Origin: Gymnothorax reevesii
Taxonomy: Eukaryota; Chordata; Actinopteri; Anguilliformes; Muraenidae
Assembly: GCA_029721435.1 (NCBI GenBank)
Contig: CM056583.1
Location: 46,219,120-46,283,119 of the forward strand
DNA: 64,000 nucleotides
Direction of reading: 5' to 3'
The translations under genes and the position numbers were made by a program. Position 1 is the first letter of the stretch; every line of letters begins with the position of its first letter. Shown here in pieces: positions 10,883-23,500 of the stretch. Below the pieces are notes generated by a model that was not told the DNA's origin, made no database searches, and saw only the letters and a program-made list of their open reading frames with translations.

Positions 10883-11967
10883 CCTGAGATCTGACTCTTA
10901 GTGGTCTCTCTCTCGGGCTTAAATAACCTAGGTCAGACACATGACCACAAAGCAGTAACTTGGTCACGCCATCTGGGCTAACTAATCTGCATGCAAATTG
11001 TAGGTATAATTGAGAAGATGCAAGGCCATTTAAAATGATAATATGCATTTTACTGTGCTCACTTTTACGTTGCAGCTTAATAGCAAATACGAGAATCGGG
11101 ACAAGAGTTTGAAAGTTTCGGTTTGAAATTCAAGAGCACTGTAAAACAAATAGATAAACGGGACAGTAGATGTCCAGCCTCTGCTTTATTAAAAGAACAG
11201 CAGAAATTTTGCCCTCCTCTCATATTGCTTCCTTTAAGCAGACAGAGGGTAATCAGGGACGGTAAGACACAAAGGTAGATACAAAAACTGCCTCCTGTGT
11301 GCACAGACTCAATCAGTGGATGTTACCAGATTCAGCTACTCCATACTGCTAATGTCTTGCCATGACAAACATTTTTACAGTTAACTTACACGAACACTAA
11401 GCTGATCTGAGGAATAATGTGGAAGCAGTGTTTGGAGAATAATTCATTTCCTTTCTATAAAGTTTAATGTGAGGATTTGCTAATTATTTCACTTTAGATA
11501 TCCCCCCCCCAAAAAAACTACATTAAAGCAAGACTTTATGTCTGCAAAAGAAACCATGCACACTCCACATGTAGTTATTACTGTTGCTGAACAGGCAAAA
11601 ATAATGGCAGGTGGATTTAATTAAAAACTTACTGCCCAAGTAAGTGTAGTGTTACATATCAGTTTTTCCCATGGCGCTGCAAGCTGCCGCTGTTGGCTAT
11701 GCGTTTCAAATTGCGGTCACTCACTCATTCACACACTCATGGGCGTTAAAAGGGGAAATTCAGTGGGATGCATGCGCGTTACGTGCTGTAGGTCCGTGCA
11801 GTTTCATGCCTGTTTAAGGGAAGCATGCTTTGATGCACAAACCTATGTGCTTTACTTACAATTCTCAACTCATGTGTTCACAGAAGTAAATCTAAATGCA
11901 CTGCTGCAGCAGATCTGCTGCATGTCAAGCTTTCAATCTACATTAAGCATGATTCTGTACCAGGCTG
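10883..11967. other. Intergenic spacer between oacyl start and znf532 end
   Basis: About 1.1 kb. Apart from the TATA-like box it holds no recognisable gene or mobile element. A short C8A7 run lies near 11,501-11,516. Confidence 0.5.
10918..10926 (-). promoter_or_regulatory. TATA-like box upstream of oacyl
   Basis: TTATTTAAG on the minus strand lies 36-44 nt upstream of the oacyl ATG. This would place the transcript start around 10,890-10,895 with a very short 5' leader. Only the motif and its spacing support it; an upstream non-coding exon is equally possible. Confidence 0.3.
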
Positions 11968-14052
11968 GTTTAATCATTTATTGACATCAATAACCATTTA
12001 AACAAGAACATTCGACTACTCAACAGCAGCAAGACACGTTCTAAGAGACATATAACAACCATTAATGGCTTCTCTCATGCAGTTATAATTCTACATAAAA
12101 ATATTTAGTAAAAAAAGACATGGAACAAAACCAAAAACAAAGTGTCCTTTCAGGGAATATATGACATAAAAAAGGAAAGCACAATTATAAAGTTTTTTTT
12201 CTTCATATTTTGTAAATTTCTCTCTTAAAATGCAAAACACTGTTCAAGATTTTAAGACATTTATAAGTGGCTACAGCTATTTGCTGACTAAGAACAGGCA
12301 ACTTTTTTTCAGTTTCACATTTACAAGGACATTCTTAACTTTGGAAGGCAAGTTTTTCTGTTTCAATAAATCACCACCTGCTTGTTTCCTTTGTCACAAT
12401 TAACTACTCATATAATGAACTAGGAGTAAAGTAATGCTACAGTTTCAGCGGTTTTTCTGATGACTTGTAAGACACAAAAGAATGGTAGGATCCTTGGAGA
12501 GCCTTGATTGCCCATCAAATTTTGGTCTCCACCAAACCCACTTTAATTGGGTGTTTGAAAGAGTACCGAAGCGGGGCTTCCAACTACCATGATCGGCATA
12601 GGGCATCTGCCTGAGCCAAACATTATGAGTCCAGTATTTTAAGAGAAATATCCAGAAACTGAAGAAAACAAGGGTATGAGCCGTGCCATTGCGTACAGCG
12701 TATTAAGACCAAATGAAACAAGAGTATGCATTCATGAGTATTATTGAGATTTGCCACGGTAACAAGGAAATATGGTGTTCCTTAGATTGCAATACCAGCC
12801 CCTCCTCAATACCTCAGCAGCCAGCAGCAGCCAGAGGCAAAGCAGATAATACAATGAGTGGAAATAATATGGCATGTGGATACGAAATATATCAAGTTCA
12901 TAGTTCATCTCAAGAGCAGCAAAAGTCAAATGACCTCACACATATTTGGGCCATGCACATTAGCTATACAACTAGAGGGACAGGTCTGACACATAATACT
13001 GTATCAATACCTCTTATATGAATAATATGTGAATAAAATAAATGTTTCAATCACACTAGCACCCTCACATTCTTTGCAAGATACACATTAGGAGCCTTTT
13101 ATGCTCAATTCAGGTAACCAAACTGTCCTAGCACTTCCAAAAAAAAAAAAAAAAAAAACATACAGGAGACGGTGTGTGCAAATAAAGGCATAGGAATCAT
13201 AACTCTGTCAGCTATGACACTCATGAGCTGCCTGAGAAGAAAAGTAAAGACATTAAAAGACATGCAGAGTCGTTTCAGATTCAGTTACACGTCTCTTCAC
13301 AACACAAAGCACTGATGGTTTCCAACTGACTTCCAGTATCAGCAAGAACAGTAAAAAATAATACGGTAAAAATAAAAGATTATATTCTTTTTAAAATGAA
13401 CAAATGACTGGTGAATTTTGAATGTCATGTTTTGGGAAACAAAGTATGGAAAAAACAAAGTATATTGGATGCCCATAACCTTGTCCAATAAAAAATATAA
13501 GCCGTAGGAGTGCGCATTGTTTTTAGGCTGATTTATTTGATTGTGACAGAAGATAGCGTAATGCTGAAACAAACTACAATTCTGTGTACGTACCTTGTAC
13601 ATTAGCAGCAGTAATACGATTCAATACTGCCAGCATTTGAGGATGAAATTAACTCAACACCAAAGAATAAGTCTGAACAAAATGAGAAGACGACCGTGAA
13701 AACATTTAAAATAAAATTTTCTATAAAAAAGATCTATTCAACACTCATACAAACACCTATTTTTAAGTATACAAAATGTGTTCTCTTTTTTTTAAATATA
13801 CATAAATTGACTTTAAATATATTACATATTTTTAAACACTTAAGGGACATATTTATATGTATGTACGCATGTTCTGTGTGAGAAAGAGAGAGAGAGAGAG
13901 AGAGACTGTGCATGTATGTTTGCGTGCGTGTGTGTGTGTACATGTGTGTGTAAAAGAGGTTAAGAGAGAGCATGTAGTGTCATTTTGGTCTTGACCGTAC
14001 GTGTCTATTTACAACCCTTGGCTGTAAACGAAGTCCTCGTGGCAGAGCCTTC
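11968..14052 (-). other. Probable znf532 3' UTR with AATAAA signal at 11973-11968
   Basis: There are 2.1 kb of AT-rich sequence after the stop with no recognisable coding or mobile sequence. It contains (GA)n at about 13884-13904 and (TG)n at about 13925-13957. The minus-strand AATAAA at 11973-11968 is a reasonable polyadenylation signal about 1.1 kb before the oacyl start. The exact end is inferred and earlier signals could be used. Confidence 0.4.
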
Positions 14053-14529
14053 TCACTTCTCGGCTGCGCTCAGTCTCTTTGACTTGATGAAGGCCATTCC
14101 GTGTGTCCGCATGTGAGTATTCAGGGCCCCTTCTGTCTCAAAACACTTAGCACACACTTTGCACTTGGTCTCTCCGGCATCCCCCTGGCCGGGCTGGTTC
14201 TCCTGCTGGCCCTCGTCGGCGGCCCCATTATGGCGGGACAGCGCCTGCGGTTCCTTCAGCTTGTGCACGATGAAGAGGTGGCGCGCCAGCGAGTTGTGCG
14301 AGGTGTAGCACAAGCCACACTCGCGACACTGGTAGGACGAGCCGTCGGACTTGTGCTGCGGGATGTGTTCGTGGAACTGCACGATGTCCTCGGTGGTGAA
14401 GCTGCACACGGCGCACTTGTGCGTCTTGAATACGTTGATCTTGAGCTTCTTCAGAGGCTGCGGGGCTGCCGGCCCTCGGGAGTGGAAGTTCTCGCTCTGC
14501 TCCTCGTGTTTACGCTTGGGGCTGGAGGC
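14053..14529 (-). CDS. znf532: znf532 coding exon 8 (C-terminus)
   Basis: The acceptor is TTCCAG; the stop TGA is at 14055-14053. It encodes [25 protein letters not shown], three C2H2 fingers (HKCAVC..., [10 protein letters not shown]..., [17 protein letters not shown]) and the conserved C-terminal tail [13 protein letters not shown]. Confidence 0.95.
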   Translation of the reverse strand, partial: ASSPKRKHEEQSENFHSRGPAAPQPLKKLKINVFKTHKCAVCSFTTEDIVQFHEHIPQHKSDGSSYQCRECGLCYTSHNSLARHLFIVHKLKEPQALSRHNGAADEGQQENQPGQGDAGETKCKVCAKCFETEGALNTHMRTHGMAFIKSKRLSAAEK

Positions 14530-17500
14530 CTGGAAAAACCACACACACGCGCGCACACACACACACAATTATAAAGCATTTTAGTACTCTTACTGAACTC
14601 AACCACAAAAAACCCAAACAAGAAGCATGGGAGATAATGGAAGAAATCATATTGGGAAACTAGTAGGGCACTTAGAGAGTGCAGTGTAATTTTTGAACTT
14701 TACTACCGTGTACTGGATTTTAAGCTGTACTGCATCTTGCAATGTTAACAGAAGTGGAAAAAGGTTTGTCTCTCTTCCCTGTAATTTGGATCCTCTCCCA
14801 AATTTAATGGGCCCGTCCTTGGCCCATATTACACATTTCACCAAGTTTCATGAAAATCGGGCAAGTACTTTTCCCTTTATTCTGCTGATAAATAGACAAA
14901 TGAGTCAGTCTCAGTCAGATAGTCAGTCATTGACTGGGAACTTGCTGAAATTCTTTTACAATTCAAACAAACACTGCAAGCCAAGATTTAAGTCAATGCA
15001 ACCATTTTTGAGGTCGGTATGGTTATAAATTTGCTCCCCGTTCTTAGTGACCTTGACCTTGACCTTTCAGCAAGGTCGCCAATTTTGAAGGCAAATCAGA
15101 AATTAATGAACGAATTTGCAGCATATTCATTGAACAAATAGATAACCCTCATGAAATTTCATGTGTCAAAATTGAAGGCAATCCGATGAATATTGACAAT
15201 TTAATGGCTTTTTGAAACTTTTCATGTGAGCCCCCGTAACTTCCCCTCCGACTGCTAAGACTGGGTTTATCATCTTTTGAGTTTCACAAAGGAAAGGATA
15301 ATCACATTGGAAGGACAATCAAATAAGTTTAATCTCAAGGAAATTGGACCATTCAGTGGGAAGGTATTTGGAAGAAACAATTTTTGAACTTTGGCCAGTA
15401 TCTTTGTTGAACTTTGACCCACTTTCACAAAAATCTATAGGCTTCTGTTCTGGACAAGGGTCTACTTGTGTGTGACGTTTTGTGAGGATTGGCACTGATC
15501 TCAAAGCATAGAGCAGCTACAAGGAAGCAAGCAAACAATATGCTTGTTGAAATAGAAATTTTTTGCAAGCAACAAACAAACTGAAAGGAAAACAATCTCC
15601 TTGGCGGTGGTAAATATAGTACTACAACTATAGTACTATACTATGGTACCTATATGGTACTACAATTTAAAGGAAACACACACACACATGAGAAATGAGC
15701 TAAATGAGAGATAAGCTAAATGAGATCTGTGATCAAATCCCCAGTTAATGTTCTATAGCCCACATTTTATCTCAACAAACATGCCACATTATCACTTCAC
15801 ACCTGAGGAAAGTCCTTATCATCCTCCATACTGATGGGGTCAGTTACTTCTGCATCCTCTGAGTCTTTGACGCCATGAGTCTGCAGAGTGTGCTTCTCCA
15901 GAATCAGGCGTTTTCTGAAGGTACAGTGAAGTAAGTCAGGGTAGTTAGAAAGTGGGAACTTAATTAAAAGCATTACTTTTTGTGATTTATGGCAAACTAG
16001 TAAAGTGGAGGCAACAGCATTGGTAAGACTGGGAGGAAGTAAAACTGCACCTTTACATTTTATTTCGTAAATTATTCTATTCAGCAGTAAATTAATTGAA
16101 AAGATGAAATTTGTAAATGTAAAAAATTGGACGATTCATTCTGGGTGTCTTCTATGCAGTTGTGGAGGCCATGGTCAGCACAGCAGGGGTTAATACTCAC
16201 GGACACGGGTGGACTTTTCGCAGGCCCTTGTGCTTGATTCTGTTGTGTCGGCAGAGGCTGTGTGAGGAACTGAAGGACTTATCACATTGTCGACACGGGT
16301 GTTTCTTCATTTGCTGCGGGGCAAGGGCAATTCCGGTTATTATGTAAAAAATGTATCATGTTAATCGTAAATTGTATAGGGGCATAAGTTCAGCAACACC
16401 AAATTCAAAATAAAATTTCCCTTAAATAATGGCAAGTTCTGAACTCTGAAGATTTTAGCATGCATTCCACATTCACGTTCAAAATGCTGTGTCATGAACC
16501 TTGCAAATTTGCACATGCTGAATGATAGCAGTTGGGTGGAACTGCAGCAAACTTAGGTTTTTATCTTTGTCAGATATTGATTGTTTCTACCAAATAAAGG
16601 TAAGGCTTCAGGGGACAGATTTCTTTGCCATGTTAAAAGGACAGTATACGCAAACTTTTCTCAGCATTTAATGTGCTGTAAAGTACACTTTCTTTAAAAG
16701 TGAATTAATTGTGAAGTAAAGAACAAATTCTTTTCAAACTGATTTTGTATGCCAGGAAAGATATGTTCCAGCCATATTTCCAAGAACTGGGCAATATGTG
16801 TTGATGTTTCTAATTTAGTCCTTTAGTGAAGTGGAACTTGGTTTTGATGGTGCTTGACTTTCACCCAGGTGTATAGTCGTCACTCGTCAACATGAACGTA
16901 TTCAGTCCAATAATCTTCTGCTGTCAGTAGGTTGATACTACATTCTTGTATTGTGACCTCAGGTATTATTATCCCTTGTTAAGTCTACACTAATTGTATG
17001 CATGAGGTTATGAGGAAGTCTGAGGTCTAGGATTAATTTTTATTTACAGTTGTTGACAAGCAATGTACAAAAGCACAATCTAACTGGTGCGTTCGAGCAT
17101 ATGAATTAAGTATGATGCAACTTCACAGATCAACCAAAAACTCTGGATCTGTTCAGAAAATATACCTAGCTGGTACAGGTAATGCCTAAATTATTCCTGC
17201 CCTGCCAGCATAATTTTACGTCTATAGTAGCCAGCTAGCTAACTACACTGCTACATGAAAAACAGGCTGCTTCACGCCATAGTTTTCAAGTAAGTTAGCT
17301 CTGTAGCTAGATAGCTGGCTATAGTAGACATAAAATGAGGGTACATGCAAGTATTGTTAATGCAGTGCACTTCAACTGAGCCAGAAACACAAAACATACA
17401 TTGTTAGCTTAACTATTGGTAACACCTTTGGCTTTGATTGAATCGCTTAGAATTTTATTAACGTGCTTGTTAGCTTGGTTAGCGAGCTAACAGATAGAAG

Positions 17501-20500
17501 CAATGTGCAGTCCTAATGGATTGTACAAGACCATGCGATGTGGTGTGTTTTTGCATCGTAATTTAATATGATGCTGCATCACAGATTCAATCAAATTTTA
17601 ATCAGCTCGTCTGCTACATGATATCTGTTAATGTGAAAAGTTAGAAGGCAATGGCCTGTACCATTCTTGAGATACTGAGTATGAAAGGATCATGATTCAC
17701 TCACTCGCTCACTCACTCACTTCCATTATGGCTATACTAGCCTGCTATTGCAGGAAATAGAAAGTCATAAAATGTTTGTGGTCAGCTATTTTCCTTTTTG
17801 ATTAGGAGCAAATGTCAATCAGACAATGTGTCCTTGTGTCAATAAATATTACTGAACTGAGCTTCCCAGGAGATATGACTCAGGTGTAAGATAAATGGAA
17901 TCATGAGACACTGCTTCGGGACACTGTCGGAGAAAAGGCCGGGAATAAACCTCTTAGAATGGAGTGAACCACTTGATTGAGAGATGGAAAGCAGTTGCCT
18001 TGTAGAAAACACAATAAAACCTGAACAACAGAGAGAGACACTGATGTGACTGTCCAATCCAGGAAGATTGAGCTCGAGCTGGCTAAAGTGTTTGAAGTTT
18101 CTGAGCCGAGTAAATGGCTGTTTTGAGTTTTGTTCCAAAGGGTTAGCAGTACTTCATCCATTAAAAGCAGCATTTCTGAGTTTTGTGCTGCGACTTGCGA
18201 GGTGGAAGTGTGCCGAAGTTGAATCCATCTTGAATCCATATTTTTTGACAGCATAATAATACCGACTGCCACCATCGGGCATGTAAGCATTTGTGCACCA
18301 TTTCATTTTCTAGAAAGCGTACCTTCATACCTGAATTGGGTCTTATATCAACAGCAACCAAACATCAGAGGCCAAGTGAAATGCTAATGGGAGGTGTGGA
18401 GAGGAAGCATTTCTTTAATCCCAACAATCTTCAGGCCCCTAATCTGACGCTCCTCCCTTCCATGAAGGTAACTGTATCAAGCTCCTTTAATTAGACTACT
18501 AATGTACTTTGCCTAAAACATTGGTCGGTATCCACTTGTAAAGCCGTGAAGTAACACACCACGTGATAAGTCTGCTTCTGGACCCAAACAAACAGTGCAC
18601 GTGATATTTTCTGCTGCGATGGCTGAACCAGTAACTTTCTTTACTGTGACAAATTTCTTTTCTGTGGCCCCAAAGCGTGTGAGAAAGAGTCTGAACTCTT
18701 TTGATTCGAACAAAGTAAGCTCTGTAAATGCCAACGGCGGCATTATAAATGGTACCATGCAGGCGTCAATGAATAAGAGCTACAAAGTGGAGGTGTGTAT
18801 TGGGCCTAAATAAAAGGGTAAGGTCCGCACACTGAAGGACAATGCTCCCCAAAAATGTATTCTATCAATGTTTTGATCAAAGTGATCTTCATCAGGATAA
18901 AAGAGAGCAGCTCACACACATCTCTATAAGCATTTAGTCCAATTCACAATTGAACATAATCATTGAAGTCAGGTGTGAATAATTACTAAGATCAATCTGA
19001 AAGGCACAGATATAATCTACAGAGTAAGCAAGTAAAAAGGTGTGTGTGCTGACAAAAAGTGCATGAAACATACAATCCCAAGACAAACAACAACAAAAAA
19101 AATATTAATTGGCCCAATTGTGTATTGGGCCTAGCCAAGTTTTTTACATTAGATATGTGTTTATGCAACATAAATGCAGTAGCTGAAAGCAGAATGAGTG
19201 TCTATCAAACAATGAACTGCCAGCCGCGGAAGGCATGCGAGTTATCTTTCCATTATTATAATTGGATCTGATTTCCAAAGGGAAGGAGCCTTTCCACTGC
19301 AAGAAGTACCTAGTGTCAACTTTATCGCTCTTAAAATGCAGTCGATAAGTAAAGCGGACTGATGATCGGGGAGTATCCTGTGGCACTGTACCAACTACCG
19401 GGGTTTTTTCGGAGTAGCTTTGAGTGAAGCAGCTTAAATGGATATTTTTCCTCCATCTTTTTGGAGATGTATAGCAATGACGTATAGCAATCCCATTCCA
19501 GCACTTGTGTCAAACAGGGTGCGGCATTATCACTGATCGTTATTCCTCATTTTACAACTCACTTGTTACCGATTTTCCTCAATAAATGCTTCTGAAGCAT
19601 TTCAAGTTCAGACTCGATTCAAACTTCAAACCCTGACCTGTTGATAATCTATCTCTCTTTGGCTGATGATTACTGTTTTTTTATTTTTTTCTAATGTGTT
19701 GATAAGTTGTTAAGATTTATTCATAAATAAAACTCCACGGCCTGACTTCTCAGGCTTCATTTACCTTGAATTTCTTCACGTCTAATCCCGTCTTGTTTCT
19801 GGTTTGTGATTTGTGTGACTACGCACCATTCGCAAAACATGATCTGAGTGATTTTTTTCCATGACTGCGTCTGGGTCTATTCAAGCATTAGTGTTTATTT
19901 ATTTATTTATTTTCCCACATAACACATATTTAGCGCTGATTGTAATTTGCAGCTCCCTGCATTTCTGTCACATCACAGCCATTTAATGGAAGCTTTCATC
20001 GAGAGTGATTTGCTTAACTTCCTGACATAGCGTCATAGCATTTTTGGGGTCTTTTGTCAATCCAAGATCCTGAGTTGAACTGTGAAATTTACATGAAATA
20101 ACGGGTGTTTTTTTTTTTGTTTGGGTCCGGAAGTAGATTCGTCACATGATATAAAACGTCACACTTTGCAAGAGGATAGGAGGGGTTAAGAGCCTAAGAA
20201 TAGATATCCATTGTGGTATGAATGGTCCAATAAAGGGCAAGAATTATGGCGACCAGTAAGGTGAGTATGCTGACCTTGCCATGTTCTCTCCTCATGTGCG
20301 AGATGTAAACTTCTCTCTGGGTGAAAAGACGGTCGCACTCCCGGCATGTCCATCCGGGATTGGTGGGCTTTTTGGGCAGGTTCGCAGGGTTGGCCCTCTT
20401 CAGGGGGGAGCATGGCTTCTTCTCGCCCTTCTCCAGCCCATTGACAGCACTCCCCTCTTTGCTGTTTGGGCTGGAGGACAGGGGGTTCGTGGGCTTGGAG

Positions 20501-23500
20501 GAGAGGGGCAGGTTTATGCCCAAATTTGGGGGGCCTTCGATGGTTTTCAGAGTCCCATGCATTGACTGGAGGAAAAGAAAGCAAAACAAACAGATAATTG
20601 AATTTCATCGCTAGGGTTTGTGACCACAGTAGGTCTTCTTTAATAAAACATGACTGTGTCTGCGGGCAATATACTACCGCCAGGGCCATTAAACGTAATA
20701 ACATAACACAATGTGCCATGATTAGGACTTTAAGACTACCTAGGTGTGGAACAAATAAACTGTGTTGCATCCAACACCTCATAAGGCCTGGACTTCACCA
20801 GCCTGTCTCTCTGAATGTACAAAATAACTCCAGCTGGGTTATGAGCAATAAATCAGAAAAATAATATTTTCTTTTTCATATCAGTTCAGAAGCTTTATTT
20901 GATTTTCTCCAGTGCCTCCTTCTCCAACAGAGAGAATTCAACCTATTAAAATTTTTATATATCTCTTGTTGCACACATATTTATGGATTGTAGATGTAAA
21001 AGTAAATGCATAATAAAAGTAATACAACAAACTAATGATTAGAGAACAGAATTTCTGCAAGACAATGCAAATATTTTGTCAGTTGCATAGCAGTGTCTGA
21101 AATGCGCTAGGGTAAAGAAAATACCATGGGCTTCTAAGTGAAGCATACAGTTACAGTGGAACCTCTGTCAATTCATGTCCATAACAGGATCACAATGCTG
21201 ACATCCAAAGATTACTGGCATTTCACTGTTAGCGACAAAGTTGACTGATGCTTCATATGAATTAAACCTCGTTTTATCTTTAAAAGCGTCTGCCAAATAA
21301 ATGTTAAATATTGGTGAACATGCACACCTTATCCAGTTTAAACAGGTACGAAAATTTGGCAACAAACACGTTTGAAATTTTAATGGCCTGAGGAAATTCA
21401 GTGTGACACGAGAGACTCATCAAGAAGCATCAGATCTCGCATGCTATAAATGAGCATGAAGTCACGTGACCTTTCTCCATACACGTGCTGGCTTGGCTTT
21501 ACTGAGCTATACTCGGCACGTCAGCCCGGCACAGCAAGCATTTACTTTTCCATTGCAGCAGGGCTGGCTCCCCGTTAAAATGTGTGTCTTTAAAAGAGTG
21601 CTCTTAAAAGTTCAGCTCCCAGGAAGTATTGACCGGAGCTGATGAGGGATTAGGGACACAGCGCAGACACTGTAAATATACACCTTTCTGTCACACTTAA
21701 ATCTTCACATTATTCGCTCACAACAAACTCTGTGGTCAGTGTATTTTTTTGGACTGTGGCACAATTTTCATGGCTTTCTCTATGACGAAGTAAATACTAT
21801 GGAAGTTGCTAACTGCTTGATTTAACTTAAGTGTATTTACGTCCAAGTAGAGTGAACGATGTAGGAATTACAGCTGTTAGTTTAAGCTTTTCCTTACCTT
21901 TATGTGATCCAACATGAGCTGTTTTTGAGCATAGTGCATGGAGCAGTCAGGGCACTTGAAGACAGACACTTTCTGATTGGCTATGTGTTGGTCAAAATGG
22001 GAGTAGAGCAGAGTCTGCTGGGTAAACACTGTATCGCACATGGAGCACTTGTATATCAATCTGAAAAACAAAAAACCAATAACCTGTCAACATTAACAAC
22101 AACAAATTAACAAATTAATAACAAATTAATTAATCATCAATTAGCAATTAATCATCGCCAGTGTAGTTAGATGTCAAATGCCAAATTTTGAGTTGATCGG
22201 AAAAAATCTCTAGGAGGAGTTCGTTAAAGCATGTCGCCTGTGAATGGCGGAAAATCCAAAAAAAGTTGCAATTTCAATAAAAAATGGCGGAGTTCCTGTT
22301 GAGTCTAGATCATGGCACCTAGAGACTTATTTTAGGTCTCTGCATACATCACATGTCCACCGAATTTCATACATGTAGATTTAGCGAGCAGCGAGAGCTG
22401 CTTCATTGAAATATTCTAGGGGGCGCTATAATGCCATTTTGCCACGCCTATCTGTAAGTTTTTTATCATAGTAATAAGCAGGATTAGCTTTAAACGCGTA
22501 CAAAATTTTGTGAGTTTTCGAGCATGCTGAGACGCCCAAAATGACAATTATTTTAAAAATCTGATTGGGGGCACGATAGAGCCATTATGGCACATTTAGT
22601 GCCAATTGATGGATGAAATTGAAGACCATTAGACAATTACAATTTGTGCAAAGTTTTGCAATTTTTATCAAGTACTTTTATCTCAACATGGCCATGTCTA
22701 GAGGGCGCTGTGGAGCCACCTGACCACACCCAATCTAATATCAACATATAGGTATACTTAGAAGGAGACTCTTATCAAGCTTGTAAAGTTTTGCGCAAAT
22801 CTCACAAAGTATGTGGGAGTAAAACCAACTTCCTGTTTCATGGCGGAACATCGAAATTCGCCGCAACGCCAGGGATACATAGTTTGATGAATCCAAAAAT
22901 GCTTCGCAATTTGACATAAGGGCTCGGGCCCTAATGAAGAGCCTAGTGGTAAAAGTACTAATGTCACATTTTGGACAATTAAAGTTCAGCATAAAAACAT
23001 AATGTATTTGTCTAGCCAATAAAGACCCCAGAGCTAAAAGTATTCATGTCACTAAATTTTCATTTTGAGAAAATCCATGTAGTGGGCTTTGGTAACTATA
23101 AAAGACGTTTTCCAAGTCTTCCGGTGTATGAATATGTGACTTAAGTACTTTTTCCACTAGGCTCTTCGATTGTGTTTCAAAAAATTTTTTGTAACACTTT
23201 TAAATTGGGGTAAAATAAAATTCAGTAACAAGTAACTGACATGTCCTGAATTCATATCAGAGGAAGCACACTGAAGTTGCCACAATGTTTGCTTCTGCGT
23301 GCTTAGATTTGCACAGCTGTCTCATGGCGCATGACACCAAGTTGAAAAGCATGAAATATTTCTTGGTACTTTTACAGACAGCTGCTGTTAACACGTGTCA
23401 GTTCTTTGCCATCAAACCATGGCCAAATCAATTTCAGATATGAATTCACAAAGTCTTTGTATTAGAATCTCATGAAAATTAGTGACTCTTATAGATGCAT

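Noticed and set aside
14101..14574. Plus-strand 157-codon frame opposite znf532 exon 8
   Set aside because: Shadow of the GC-rich zinc-finger exon; no independent evidence.
19600..20100. Conserved non-coding element in znf532 intron 5
   Set aside because: The segment lies between inverted repeats at 18.53 and 20.18 kb, so a transposon body is the simpler explanation.
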